Part shown: piece by piece, positions 8,795 to 16,969 of the stretch
Layout: every line of letters starts with the position of its first letter
Numbering within the stretch: the first letter of the stretch is position 1
Origin: Euperipatoides rowelli
Taxonomy: Eukaryota > Onychophora > Udeonychophora > Euonychophora > Peripatopsidae
Assembly (NCBI GenBank): GCA_003024985.2
Contig: PXIH01S0017362.1
Direction: 5' to 3' (one strand)
Length of the DNA stretch: 17,491 nucleotides
The notes under the pieces: model-generated
The model's database searches: none
Told to the model about the DNA's origin: nothing
What the model saw: the letters and a program-made list of their open reading frames with translations, nothing else
Made by a program: the position numbers and the translations under genes

Positions 8795-10180
8795 CACTGA
8801 TATGCTGTTAAAAAAAATCTTTATTAGTAGGAGAACTGAGAAATTAGCCAGAGGTCTATAGAGTTAACTTTAATTGACCAGTTTCACGAGTTTATTATTG
8901 GTGGCCCATCCTTTTTAGCATTTCTTCATAGGCTACATCTGCTGAAATTATACTCAGATTAAATTCTCTATTTGTTATGTATGCATGCATCCACTGGATG
9001 ATTATTTCAATCATTGTTAGTTTCTGCTTTGGACAACTTTGGTAAAGATTTGCTTCTATATTTTTCAGTTATCAATTTTTTTTTTTTTAAAGTTCTAAGT
9101 TGGTTTATCTGGAAAAATACTTGTATGATTTTTTTTTAATAAGTTCAGGGTCGTTCAGACAGATCAGTTCTTTTTGACTCTATCAAAGTTGAGCAGAAAC
9201 AAAAAAAAAAAAATTCTTCTAAAAAAAATCAAAATCTCTCTCTCTTTTAAGGAGAAGATGGGTAGTCATTCAGTAGGTATAAACTTGAGAATTTACATAA
9301 TTTCATAACTCCTACTTTTGTTGGTGTTCAAAATCAATCACAAAGACCAATATTTAGGTGAAAAGGTTGAAGGTGCTAATTTCTCTATTGATTAAATCAA
9401 TTAAAATTTAATTGATGACACTGCACTTAAATGAGTATGATATCCAGCAGGCAATTCTGGGTCGCCTTTCCTGGTAAAATTTGTCTAAGAAAAATCAATA
9501 CAGTAGCATACTGGCCAGAACTGTAACTTTGCAGGGGGGATCCTTTGTTTAGGGATTAAAAATTTTAGCAGGGCTCCGTTGAAGAACAAAAGAAAACTTC
9601 ACATGTAGCCTACATATTAAAATTTTAAAGGTAGATACTGTAGGTTTCGTAAATCCATTTGTAAATGAAATTGTGATTACATGACTGAAATATCAAATAG
9701 ATCCGAGTTTACATAAAATGAACACAAACACACCAAATTTAGAGAGCAGGTTATATAATACTTATCAAAAAAAAACTAAATATGTTGAGAATCAATTTTA
9801 AAACATTAAATTCCTGAAAGTAATTGTTAGGAGATAATGAGCCATACTCTTGGAGTTTAGCAAAAATTGGAAAAGGAAACAGAATTAAAATGTAAGGGTG
9901 CAATGAGCAGTATGCTAATGGGCTAGCAAGGTCTTTCCCTTCCATAAGATTTGATGGGAAATAAAAAGAAAGTTTGACGATACATGGCTCCGATGTACCC
10001 ACAGATTCAACTCAAGATTATCGAATAAAGTACGGAAAATTTGAAATATCGTTTTTTGTCTAAAATCATTTATTTTGGAACGTTATTATTTATTTCAAAA
10101 GGAGCACATAAAAGGAATTCTCAAAAAAAAAATCAAAAGTAAAAGATCGGACTATGATAACAAAAAATAAAACTTGGGTA
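8795..10180. other. AT-rich stretch, no gene seen
   Basis: A 21 bp palindrome around a single central A occurs at 9396-9416 (ATCAATTAAA / TTTAATTGAT). An 83-codon minus-strand open run at 9751-10002 starts at GTG. It has a plausible composition but no recognisable domain and lies directly after a stop. It is treated as chance or an unrecognised fragment. Confidence 0.45.
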
Positions 10181-10452
10181 GGCTAACTTGACCAATGAAA
10201 ATACTCAACTTATACTGTACACTGCAGGGGTATCCAAATCTTCCAAAAGTTCAGGAGCCGGCCAAAATTGTTAGGAGCCAGGTAAGAAGTCGCAAAAGGA
10301 AAAAAAAAAAGGGGGGGGGGCTAACTTGACCAATGAAAATACTCAACTTATACTGTACACTACAGGGGTGTCCAAATCTTCCAAAAGTTCAGGAGCCGGC
10401 CAAAATTGTTAGGAGCCAGGTAAGAAGTGGCAAAAAGAAAAGGGGGGGGGGG
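10181..10452. repeat. Recent 138 bp tandem duplication
   Basis: The sequence from GGCTAACTTGACC at 10181 to the G run at 10318 is repeated from 10319 to about 10452 with only a handful of differences (for example GTATCC versus GTGTCC and GTCGCAAAAGG versus GTGGCAAAAAG). Each copy ends in an A-rich then G-only run. The junction joins that G run to the G of GGCTAAC, suggesting a break or slippage at the homopolymer. The duplication spans flanking DNA plus the left end of the hAT-like element, so it is younger than the insertion. Confidence 0.95.
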
Positions 10453-10652
10453 ACAATTATTGATAGAGCAAGAAAAACTATTGTAACATGTATTTAATTT
10501 GTAGATAAACTTTATTACACTGATGTTATTAGTGAAGGTCATTAAACATTAAAATTAATCATTTTTTCAGGAGTCAGCTCATTTTTTTCAGGAGCCAGGT
10601 CATATTTTTTAGGAGCCATGGCTCCCAGGCTCCCTGCATTCAGACACCCCTC
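10223..10652. mobile_element. Non-autonomous hAT-like element
   Basis: The left end reads CAGGGGTRTCCAAATC (10225 and again 10363 in the duplicated copy), and the reverse of the right end reads AGGGGTGTCTGAAT (10638-10651). CAGGGGTGTCCAAA is the characteristic tip of many animal hAT elements. Flanking CTGTACAC (10215-10222, repeated at 10353-10360) and CTGTACAG (10653-10660) match at 7 of 8 bases, fitting the 8 bp hAT target duplication. The interior repeats AGGAGCC several times towards both ends, resembling subterminal transposase-binding motifs. There is no transposase frame. Without the tandem duplication the element would be about 292 bp. Confidence 0.7.
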
Positions 10653-10660
10653 CTGTACAG

Positions 10661-11210
10661 TTTATTGGTTTCTGACAGTTCCATACTCAAAATACCGAAG
10701 TATAATTAATAATTAAAAATTAATTAATGAGTTTGAATACAGAGTGCACAAAACCCAAGAATATATGATATATTAATTGAATTGGAAATAATAAAAACAG
10801 TCCTATTTTAAATTGGTATTTCTTTGAGATTTAACAACAAATTTTGTACTGTAGCTTAATGTTTATATTTCTTTTTGTTTGTTATGACATTTATTTTTAA
10901 ATAATTTTGGACTACATGAGTAAAAGAATACTCATAAAAACTGATTATAACTTTATATTTCTTTGTGATTTAAGGTAATTTTAACAGTGTTTTTATATGG
11001 AACAAAAATCAATAAAAAAAAAGATTTAAAAGTACAGTAAGTCTACTAAAAATTACTTAGAGATTTAAAGTTTGCAGTTTGGCTGATATTAACTAATGAC
11101 TACAGTATTTAGATAGTATAATAAGTATTTAAGAATATTTTAAAAAGTATCGTAGCCCACTATTTTAATTGTGTAAAAATGAGAGAGCCTTTATTAACAC
11201 GCGCACACAC
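10661..11210. other. AT-rich stretch, no gene seen
   Basis: Contains runs of AATTAATTAA-type sequence and no coding or repeat structure of note. Confidence 0.5.
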
Positions 11211-11444
11211 ACGAGAGATGGGCAAAACTACTAATTTTGCTAACCGGTTAACCATCATTAGGTCTTCTATTATTATTATCGTCTCCTGGCGAAGTATACA
11301 GGCATTAGCTAATTATGTGTCATTCTTGAGTTGATTAGGCCTATACATTTCTCCTAATTGTCATTAGAGGTAAATAAATAAAATTAAACATTTAATTATC
11401 ATAATTTAGCATATCTGCTTGCAGTCAAGTGTACATTTATTATC
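11211..11444. other. Spacer with possible hAT-type tip
   Basis: GAGATGGGCAAAAC at 11214-11227, followed by a perfect palindrome TAACCGGTTA at 11241-11250, resembles the left end of some hAT elements. No matching right end was found. The remainder is AT-rich with a TAGGCCTA word near 11336. Confidence 0.25.
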
Positions 11445-11488
11445 AGCTACAGTATATAATTATTAGCTAATTATTATATACTGTAGCT
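11445..11488. repeat. 44 bp near-perfect palindrome
   Basis: AGCTACAGTATATAAT on the left mirrors ATTATATACTGTAGCT on the right around the centre ATTAGCTAAT. Only one base-pair position fails. It can form a long cruciform or hairpin. Such palindromes can be very short foldback elements or inverted-repeat tips that have joined. Confidence 0.9.
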
Positions 11489-11499
11489 ACTAGCTGAAA

Positions 11500-11800
11500 T
11501 ACCGGCTTAGCCCGTGATGGGACCCGGCGTTGCCCCTAACACCCCCCTTCACAAAAAAAAAAAAAAAAAAATCCAAAAGTCTGTTTTCATTGTCTACACT
11601 TGCAACCTACCCACATGCCAAATTTCAAATTTGTGCCATGTTGGGAAATATGCTAAACATATCAGGGTCATTCTTCACCTCACTCCCAAAAATCAAAAAG
11701 TATTTTCCTTGTCTCTAGACACTATGCAACCTACCCACATGCCAAATTTCAAGTTTGTGCCTTGTTGGTAAGTAGGCTATGCTATCCTGACTCCTCAATG
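11500..11800. repeat. Interspersed-repeat-like block with 124 bp internal duplication
   Basis: Starts with TACCGGCTTAGCCCGTGATG and GGGACCCGGCGTTGCCCC, which I recognise as the type of GC-rich start (CCCGGCGTTGCCC) seen on dispersed repeats, followed by a C run and an A19 run. Two units then follow: a 44-mer beginning TGCAACCTACCCACATGCCA at 11601-11644 recurs at 11725-11768 with two mismatches, a period of 124 bp. The open frames that cross this block on the plus strand simply read the repeat in two frames and are not genes. Confidence 0.7.
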
Positions 11801-11865
11801 ATAACAAATACACACAGACTTTATTAACTTGTTTTAATTGTGCATTCTTGATAATTATACATTTA

Positions 11866-12548
11866 CCGTAAAATGCCGAGCAAGGGCGCATGCGCTCTTA
11901 TCATTCGTTTGGGGGGAAATGGGATAGGGGGGCGCTCTTGTTCGGCTCCATGCTAAGAAACCTTAGATTTACCACAATGCATTGCAAAATGGACATGGCG
12001 CTCTTGCTTGGATACACTTAGAATTCTTTAAAAAGATTGTTCTTCTGAACGGCGCCCTTGCTTGGACATGCTTCCCAAAACTTTAGGAAAATGGCTGGTA
12101 CACACTAAAACATGATGTCACACATCAATTAAAGGTTGTGCCAAGTAAGAGCGCCATGTAAATTAAAACTTTNACTTTTTAATTTACAGGCCTCTTTCGT
12201 TCTGCTTATGAGGATTCAACGTTATTCATAAAAGCTACAATATATGAGATGATGTAAAACACATAAAAATGATGTCACAGCATAATAATGTCAGCTGGTG
12301 ACATGAAAATTTTTACATGGCGCTCTTGTATGGATACCCTGTCCTGAACCTTAAATGAGGTAAAAGGAAGCAAAAATCTAGGGGGGCGCTCTTGCTTGGA
12401 TACCCCTTGGATTTCCTTCAGAGTGATAAAAAAGTCAAAATGCATTGATGGCGCTCTTGTTCAGTGATGGCGCTATATACCTATGTTTTGACAAGAAATA
12501 GGGGGGGCGCCCTTGCTTGGTGGGGCGCTCTTGGTCGGCATTCTACGG
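11866..12548. mobile_element. Miniature DNA transposon with CCGTA ends and TA target site
   Basis: The left end CCGTAAAATGCCGAGCAAGG (11866 onward) and the reverse of the right end CCGTAGAATGCCGACCAAGA (ending 12548) match at 21 of 24 bases when extended through GGGCGC/GAGCGC. A TA dinucleotide flanks each side (11864-11865 and 12549-12550), fitting the TA target of Tc1/mariner/pogo-type transposases. Inside, GGCGCYCTTG occurs in plus orientation near 11931, 11997, 12051, 12319, 12385, 12450, 12507 and 12524. It occurs in minus orientation at 11880-11889 and 12146-12154. Several copies extend to GGCGCTCTTGCTTGGATA. A 12 bp stem sits in the middle (12157-12188). The element is 683 bp with no coding frame, so it would be mobilised in trans. 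Confidence 0.82.
12157..12188. repeat. Central 12 bp stem of the CCGTA element
   Basis: TGTAAATTAAAA at 12157-12168 pairs perfectly with TTTTAATTTACA at 12177-12188 around an 8-base loop that includes the N at 12173. ATGATGTCACA-type sequence occurs on both sides (about 12112 and 12268), hinting that the element's two halves are partly related. Confidence 0.8.
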
Positions 12549-12638
12549 TATATTTATAATTTACATTTTATCATCTCTCCTCCTACTCATCCTTTTCTCA
12601 ATTATACTACTCTTGGGAATAAGGGCCTTGGGTCACAT

Positions 12639-13240
12639 TTAACCCTTTTACACATAAAAATTTGTTAAGTAACAAAGTTACATCATGTGAGAAAAAGCTG
12701 AAGTTACCCATCGGCGTCGTCATGTTAAAACCTACAGTATGTGGAGAAAAACAAATTTTACAAGAGGAATAAAAAACAAAAGAGATTTTGCTAGCACAAA
12801 TAGTAGCAGATTTTTAAACATAAATACCTTGTTTTGTGACAGTCATATCACTAATTTTGTTTTGTTAAATGATAAAGGAAGGCAGGAAATGTTATGTGGT
12901 ACAATAATCCTGAATATGATAAATTCTCCACATACTGTAGATTTTGACTTGACAACGATGCTATGCTTTGTAACTAAAGCAGTTCAGTTTCACATGGAGT
13001 AATTCAGCTATTATTTTGAAATTTAAATTTTTATTTTGTTAAGGTTGAGCATGTTCTCGGTTTTGTTCTGCTTTGGTGCAGGCATTTTGTGTGTTGGGTC
13101 TTTATAGCTAGTTCATAAGTAAATTTTTAAAGAAGGAAAAACAAACTTTTATGTAGCAAAAATCAGTATTGCTGAAAATTAAGTAAAATAATTATTTTAA
13201 TTATGTAACTTTGTTACTAAACAAATTTTTATGCACTTAA
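12639..13240. mobile_element. TTAA-flanked inverted-repeat element, piggyBac-like
   Basis: Long inverted repeats lie at 12653-12683 and 13203-13233. They read CATAAAAATTTGTT, then A or T, then AGTAACAAAGTTACAT, matching at 30 of 31 positions. TTAA sits outside them at 12639-12642 and 13237-13240. The left tip continues as TTAACCCTTTTACA, with the CCC start common in piggyBac-type elements. The right tip lacks the CCCTTTTA segment and reads TTAAGTGCAT, suggesting loss of about 8 bases. The element is about 594 bp. The 87-codon frame at 12739-13002 overlaps internal inverted-repeat arms and matches no family I know. Confidence 0.68.
12726..12947. repeat. Inner inverted repeat nested in the TTAA element
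   Basis: CTACAGTATGTGGAGAA at 12732-12748 has an exact reverse complement at 12924-12940. The arms can be extended outward over AAAAC/GTTTT-like bases with one mismatch. The enclosed loop is about 175 bp. It is either a second miniature element nested inside the first or an inner palindrome of the same element. Confidence 0.85.
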
Positions 13241-13739
13241 ATTGAATAATATTGTACCGTACTACCTATATTTCTAACATGGGCAAAAAAGAAAACATAT
13301 TCGTAAGTTGTAACTGTAGGCTATAACACTTTTCTATAATTTGACCTGGGGAACAAATATTTTGTTTGTAATTATAACAGTTTGAACATATTTGTAACTA
13401 GGCTATAATATTTTCTACATATTGAAAAAAAAACTATTGAATTCTTCATTCCTTTTAAAATAATTTTTTTATTCACAGACTTTTTAAGTTACCCATTTTC
13501 TATGTAGAATGTGTAGTTAGGCTATAATCTTTAATGTTTTTATTAAATTAAACAATGTAGGCCTAATAGTGGTGTAGGCTACATTAGTGAATGAATTTCT
13601 GGAACTTCCTGTTTTTAAACAATGAAGATTTTTTTATGAGAATTTTAGTAGAATCACCAACTAGTAAAATAACACTGTTTATAGCTCAATGTTTATGTAG
13701 GACTTAAAAATTCTGGAACTGTAGCTTCTCAAGTTTATT
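13241..13739. other. AT-rich spacer, dense in TAGGCTA words
   Basis: No reading frame of note. TAGGCTA occurs near 13317, 13399, 13517 and 13574 and TAGGCCTA near 13558, the densest patch in the window. Confidence 0.5.
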
Positions 13740-14050
13740 TCTAACATAGTGTTGAGCACTCTCAATTTCCTATCTTTCTAAAAATAGTCTCTGGTTTATA
13801 AGCTACATGTATTTTCATGAAGGATTCTGACCCAGTCCAGTTTATTTTGTGGTTTAACTGAAGGAAGTGAGCAGCTATAGCAGACTTTTCATTGTTTTCC
13901 TTGAGCTTGAGGACCTGTTACTAAGATTGTTTCCAGGTTTTGTTCAGTCTGACCAATACAGTATAGATTCGGTCGGAATCTCCACAAGGGATAGGAACAG
14001 GGTCCTTTGGATGAGATAGACATTGTCTTAGAGTCCTTCGAGGTTTCAAA
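13740..14050 (-). pseudogene. Penelope-like element relic: GIY-YIG endonuclease region
   Basis: Reverse-strand reading from 14040 gives RRTLRQCLSHPKDPVPIPCG then DSDRIY. After a one-base shift near 13957 it continues IGQTEQNLET, and after another shift LKENNEKSAIAAHFLQLNHK, INWTGSESFMK and YKPETIFRKI before stops. This follows the C-terminal part of Penelope-like retroelements in order: a KDP segment, IPCG, the YIG-type motif with T-x-x-x-L-E-T, then KSAIAxH, a second H, I-x-W, and a basic R-K-I end. The segment between KDP and IPCG is shortened, so the first (GIY) half of the nuclease core appears lost. Frameshifts and stops make it non-functional. The reverse transcriptase part is not seen upstream, where a LINE fragment on the other strand begins. 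Confidence 0.75.
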
Positions 14051-14125
14051 AGTCTGCAATGTATGTTGTATATGTTCTATGGTTAGAGAAGTATGTTTTG
14101 GTGCGCTAACCTACTTTAAAGTTTT

Positions 14126-14626
14126 GTGATATATTGTACTTCACTTATTACTTTTGCTCGAGTCTTTAGCTTTTTGCATTTGATCTTTCGATCGTGTATC
14201 TTGAATCTTCTATATAGACTCAAACAATGTGGAGCTGATCTTTTGATTTTAGTCCAAGCATATAAGGCCTTTATTAGACCTCTTTTGGAGTATTGTTGTC
14301 CTCTATGGTCTGGTGCATTAACTAAAGCACAAACTGAAGAGCTTGAGCATGTGCAGAAGAGTTGTTAAAATTATTAATACCGTAATAAATCAATTAATAA
14401 TTATTCTAATTTAAAAAATTTAAATTTAGAGGCATTGAATAACCGAAGATTATCCTTAACTAACAGTTTTGCTAGTAATTCTTTTGTGTAATTTCCTCAA
14501 TTCCTTCCTCCCACTAATTTTCATAATTCAGGTAAAGATACTAGATACTCTAATCGATATTATTTTCATTTCATTAGAACTACAAGATTCTTATTTCCCC
14601 TATTAACTAGATGCTTAAAAATTTAA
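14126..14626 (+). pseudogene. LINE reverse transcriptase C-terminal relic
   Basis: One frame reads LLYRLKQCGAD, then LVQAYKAFIRPLLEYCCPLW, then GALTKAQTEELEHVQKS. This is the thumb region after the LINE reverse transcriptase core, where Y-K-x-x-I-R-P-x-L-E-Y, a W at a fixed distance and L-E-x-V-Q are diagnostic. A stop at 14366 and others follow. The adjacent frame gives RVVKII, so an indel lies there. The original frame then resumes with LNLEALNNRRLSL, one stop at 14489, and FHFIRTTRFLFPLLTRCLK before a stop at 14624, the usual C-terminal tail (R-x-x-R-F ... P-x-L-T-R-x-L). The 5' end is truncated somewhere after 14050. The closest group is the CR1/Jockey-like lineages, from memory. Confidence 0.85.
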
Positions 14627-14879
14627 ACAAAAACCTAGAGCTTTTTTTATTAATGTAGCCTAACTTTAATCTTTTTTTAATTGATTAGTATTTTTTTTTG
14701 TTTATTTTCTTATTTTTAATTGCAAATATATGTGAAAAGGTTCATATCCTTTAGGGGGCTAGAACCTTTACTAGTTCTTTATTTTTGTTTCTATTTACAA
14801 CATATATTCTTGTATGTATGATTTTCATATATAATGTGATATATATTTTGGATAAATAAATAATTTTTTTAAAAAAAAA
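14627..14879 (+). mobile_element. LINE 3' UTR with hairpin and poly(A)
   Basis: Downstream of the relic reading frame, AAAGGTTC (14736-14743) pairs exactly with GAACCTTT (14762-14769), a stem of the sort LINE reverse transcriptases recognise. AATAAATAA signals near 14854 and an A run ending at 14879 close the element. This supports a normal 5'-truncated retrotransposition product. Direct flanking repeats were not resolved. Confidence 0.65.
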
Positions 14880-14927
14880 GTACCATATCTATGGCGGTGC
14901 TTTATTGAGGATCTCTATTCCTCTAAC

Positions 14928-15180
14928 TTAATTCTTCCACATTATGATTCTCTCAAATCTTGTATTTGTCAATAAAACAATATTGGTGATGTTATATTTG
15001 GCAATATTCCTACCTGCTAAGTCTTGTATCTCAAATACTAAATCATTCAATTTGTTGTGGATTTTGAATGGGCCATTCCACCTATGTTCCAATTTGGGGG
15101 AATAGTTATTGCTCTTATCTGACAAAGCCTGTATTCTTATATTCTTTATATACAAAGGATTACTAGGCTAAACATNTACT
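14928..15180 (-). pseudogene. Ty3/gypsy integrase C-terminal (GPY/F) domain relic
   Basis: The reverse strand is open for 75 codons and reads YIKNIRIQALSDK, then SPKLEHRWNGPFKI, KLNDLVFEIQD and AKYNITNIVLL. SPKLxxxWxGPF followed by LNDxVFxIQ is the GPY/F module at the end of gypsy integrases, which contacts DNA or chromatin during insertion. Just upstream the same frame continues through a TAG at 15168-15170, where a tryptophan would be expected (one base from TGG). The N at 15176 lies beside it. Nothing upstream on this strand looks like the integrase core, and no polypurine tract or LTR follows, so this is an isolated fragment lying next to the LINE poly(A). Orientation is opposite to the LINE. 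Confidence 0.8.
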
Positions 15181-15550
15181 CCTTATCAAAGATTTATTTA
15201 TTTAGACATTAATTTTATGTTCAACAAAAATGTGATTAAAAAGAACAGTAATTACTATTACTAGCCTATGTCATTTGTAATAAATCATCAAGAAAACATG
15301 TTCAGTCCATGTTAAATTCAGAACAGTAAGAAGAGCTTATTTTATTACCAACAGAAACATTTAATATGGAATTCTATTTCTAGTGATATAGCCTATTTGA
15401 CTCTTCTTATTATTTAGAAATTATGGAGGCATTTGCCTCATTTCTAATGAAAAAAAAATTGACCCCCTTCATTTATATAAGCTGACCATTCATACCGTTT
15501 TGAATACGGCAGTAACGGGTTTTTAATATTTCCCGGCTGTCTCGTCATCA
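15181..15550. other. AT-rich spacer, no gene seen
   Basis: No coding signal. A less AT-rich patch near 15495-15545 contains ACCG/CGG words and CCCGGC and is unassigned. Confidence 0.5.
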
Positions 15551-15656
15551 TAAAAATTTCATAAAAAAATTAAAACAAAAAAAAAAAAAAATTATAAAAA
15601 AAAAAAATATATAAAAATAAAATTATATATACCGTTTATTAAAAAAAAAAAAATTA
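15551..15656. repeat. A-rich low-complexity tract
   Basis: About 105 bp made almost wholly of A runs with interspersed T, including runs of 12 or more A. It may be the tail of an unrecognised retroelement or simple slippage. Confidence 0.9.
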
Positions 15657-15668
15657 GATTAGCACAAA

Positions 15669-15703
15669 GGACAACCTTGCTGGACTATAGTCTGTTGTTG
15701 TCC
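15669..15703. repeat. Nested inverted repeat
   Basis: GGACAAC at 15669-15675 pairs with GTTGTCC at 15697-15703. The palindrome GACTATAGTC lies between them. The nested stems sit directly after an A-rich tract. There is no evidence that they are transcribed. Confidence 0.6.
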
Positions 15704-16498
15704 GACACATTTTGTATTTGTATTAGTTTAGTCCCATTTTCATAAATTATTAGTGTTGAACATTTTAATCAGTTAAGCCATTTTATTCAGATAAAATTAC
15801 CGAAGTGTTACAATACCAAATATATATATATTTTTAAAATAATTAAGGAATCTTTAATTATATTTTATTGAAACCAAATCAAAATAGGCTACATATTACA
15901 AATACAATTAAAAACCAAACCAGAAATAAAACAATATACAGTACAGTAAATAATATTATATTACATTTTTACTTTAAAAAAAGGTGTTTCCTGCTATTAC
16001 ACTAGATGGTTAGCATAAAACGAAATACTGTAGCAATGTTTAAATCAGCGATAAATGTTTGGGTTATTTAGAAGGCCTAGCCTATATCACTTAAGTTTCT
16101 GTAAATCACTAGTTTGAACACAAACTCACAAAGTATCATTTATTTCAAATTATTAAAAGAAAATTATTAAAACAACCTGATGAAATAAAAATTAGTTATT
16201 TTATGAATTTATGCTGGCAAGAAAACAAGCTGCGCTTATATTTTCACGTGCCAACCTACCCAGAATTCTTCACAGATTAGTCTCAATGACGCTGGAAGTA
16301 TACTTATATAAAACCATCTTTGTTTAGATTACGCTGGCGACCGAACAACTAAGCTTTCATTTCCATATTTCGCATGTTTCACAGAAAAATTGCAACTTTA
16401 GGAATGACTAGATTTAAAACAAAAAATAAAATAAAAAAATAAAATCTATTATTCATTAAATGGATCGAATTTGAAAACAGAGATTTTATTACTGACTT
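15704..16498. other. AT-rich spacer, no gene seen
   Basis: No coding signal. AAGGCCTAGCCTATA near 16071 combines two of the over-represented words. The region near 16220-16375 is slightly less AT-rich but has no readable frame. Confidence 0.5.
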
Positions 16499-16906
16499 AG
16501 GAATGGTACTGTATATGACACCAAAATGAAATTTGAGTACCATGCGGATATGGTGGTGAAGAAGGTGATGGGACAATTAGTCAGGTTAAAGAATTTTCTC
16601 TTTAATATTACACCTGTTATTTCTGGTATTGTACCCTATTTATATACATCGACTATTCGTCGGTAGCCATTTCTTTTACATATAAAAATAATATGAATAA
16701 AACTGAAAGCTTTTAGAAGCATAACAAAAAGAATATCTAGCTTATGGCATCACTCAAATCAAAATAAATTACTTGTTTTAAAAGGAATTGTTTTAAATAA
16801 AAATATAAAGATCTTTTTTTTTTTTTTTGATGTCTCTAAAGATGAAGCTCTAAGACACTATAATTTTTATATAAAAAACCATTTAGAAAAACTACACATG
16901 GTCTAA
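16499..16906 (+). pseudogene. Second LINE reverse transcriptase relic
   Basis: One frame runs from about 16499 to TAA at 16904 with only two internal stops (TAG 16664, TGA 16694). It reads VYDTKMKFEYHADMVVKKV, then GQLVRLKNFL, IVPYLYTSTIRR, a stop, LLHIK, a stop, KLKAFRSITKRISSLW, KLLVLKGIVLNKNIKI and finally SKDEALRHYNFYIKNHL. The order matches the region after the LINE reverse transcriptase catalytic core: G-x-x-x-D-x-K-L-x-F-x-x-H, a K-K-V helix, L-x-R-L, a hydrophobic Y segment, a basic L-x-x-x-Q-R-x-x-x-R-I helix and V-L-x-G-I. The pattern is closest to R1/I-type elements, from memory. It is distinct from the 14126 relic. The lysine-rich phenylalanine run at 16811-16828 is a T-run expansion. 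Confidence 0.6.
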
Positions 16907-16954
16907 TTATCTACAGTATATATAGAGNAATTAATTCTTAATCACCTTAATTTT

Positions 16955-16969
16955 TAATAATAATAATAA
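16955..16969. repeat. TAA microsatellite, possible LINE tail
   Basis: Five TAA units lie 48 bases after the stop of the second LINE relic on the same strand. I-type LINEs end in TAA repeats rather than poly(A), so this may be the true 3' end of that insertion. Confidence 0.5.

Noticed and set aside
9751-10002. 83-codon minus-strand open frame
   Set aside because: Starts at GTG directly after a stop, has no motif, and runs of this length are expected by chance here.
10360-10542. 60-codon minus-strand open frame
   Set aside because: Lies across the hAT-like element and its G run (giving a proline run); repeat shadow.
11514-11771. Two overlapping plus-strand open frames
   Set aside because: Both read through an A19 run and a two-copy 124 bp repeat; the repeated peptide is a by-product of the DNA repeat.
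12739-13002. 87-codon plus-strand open frame
   Set aside because: Embedded in an inverted-repeat element and overlapping both inner palindrome arms; no homology recognised.
16379-16576. 65-codon minus-strand open frame
   Set aside because: Partly the opposite strand of the LINE relic; hydrophobic low-complexity composition.
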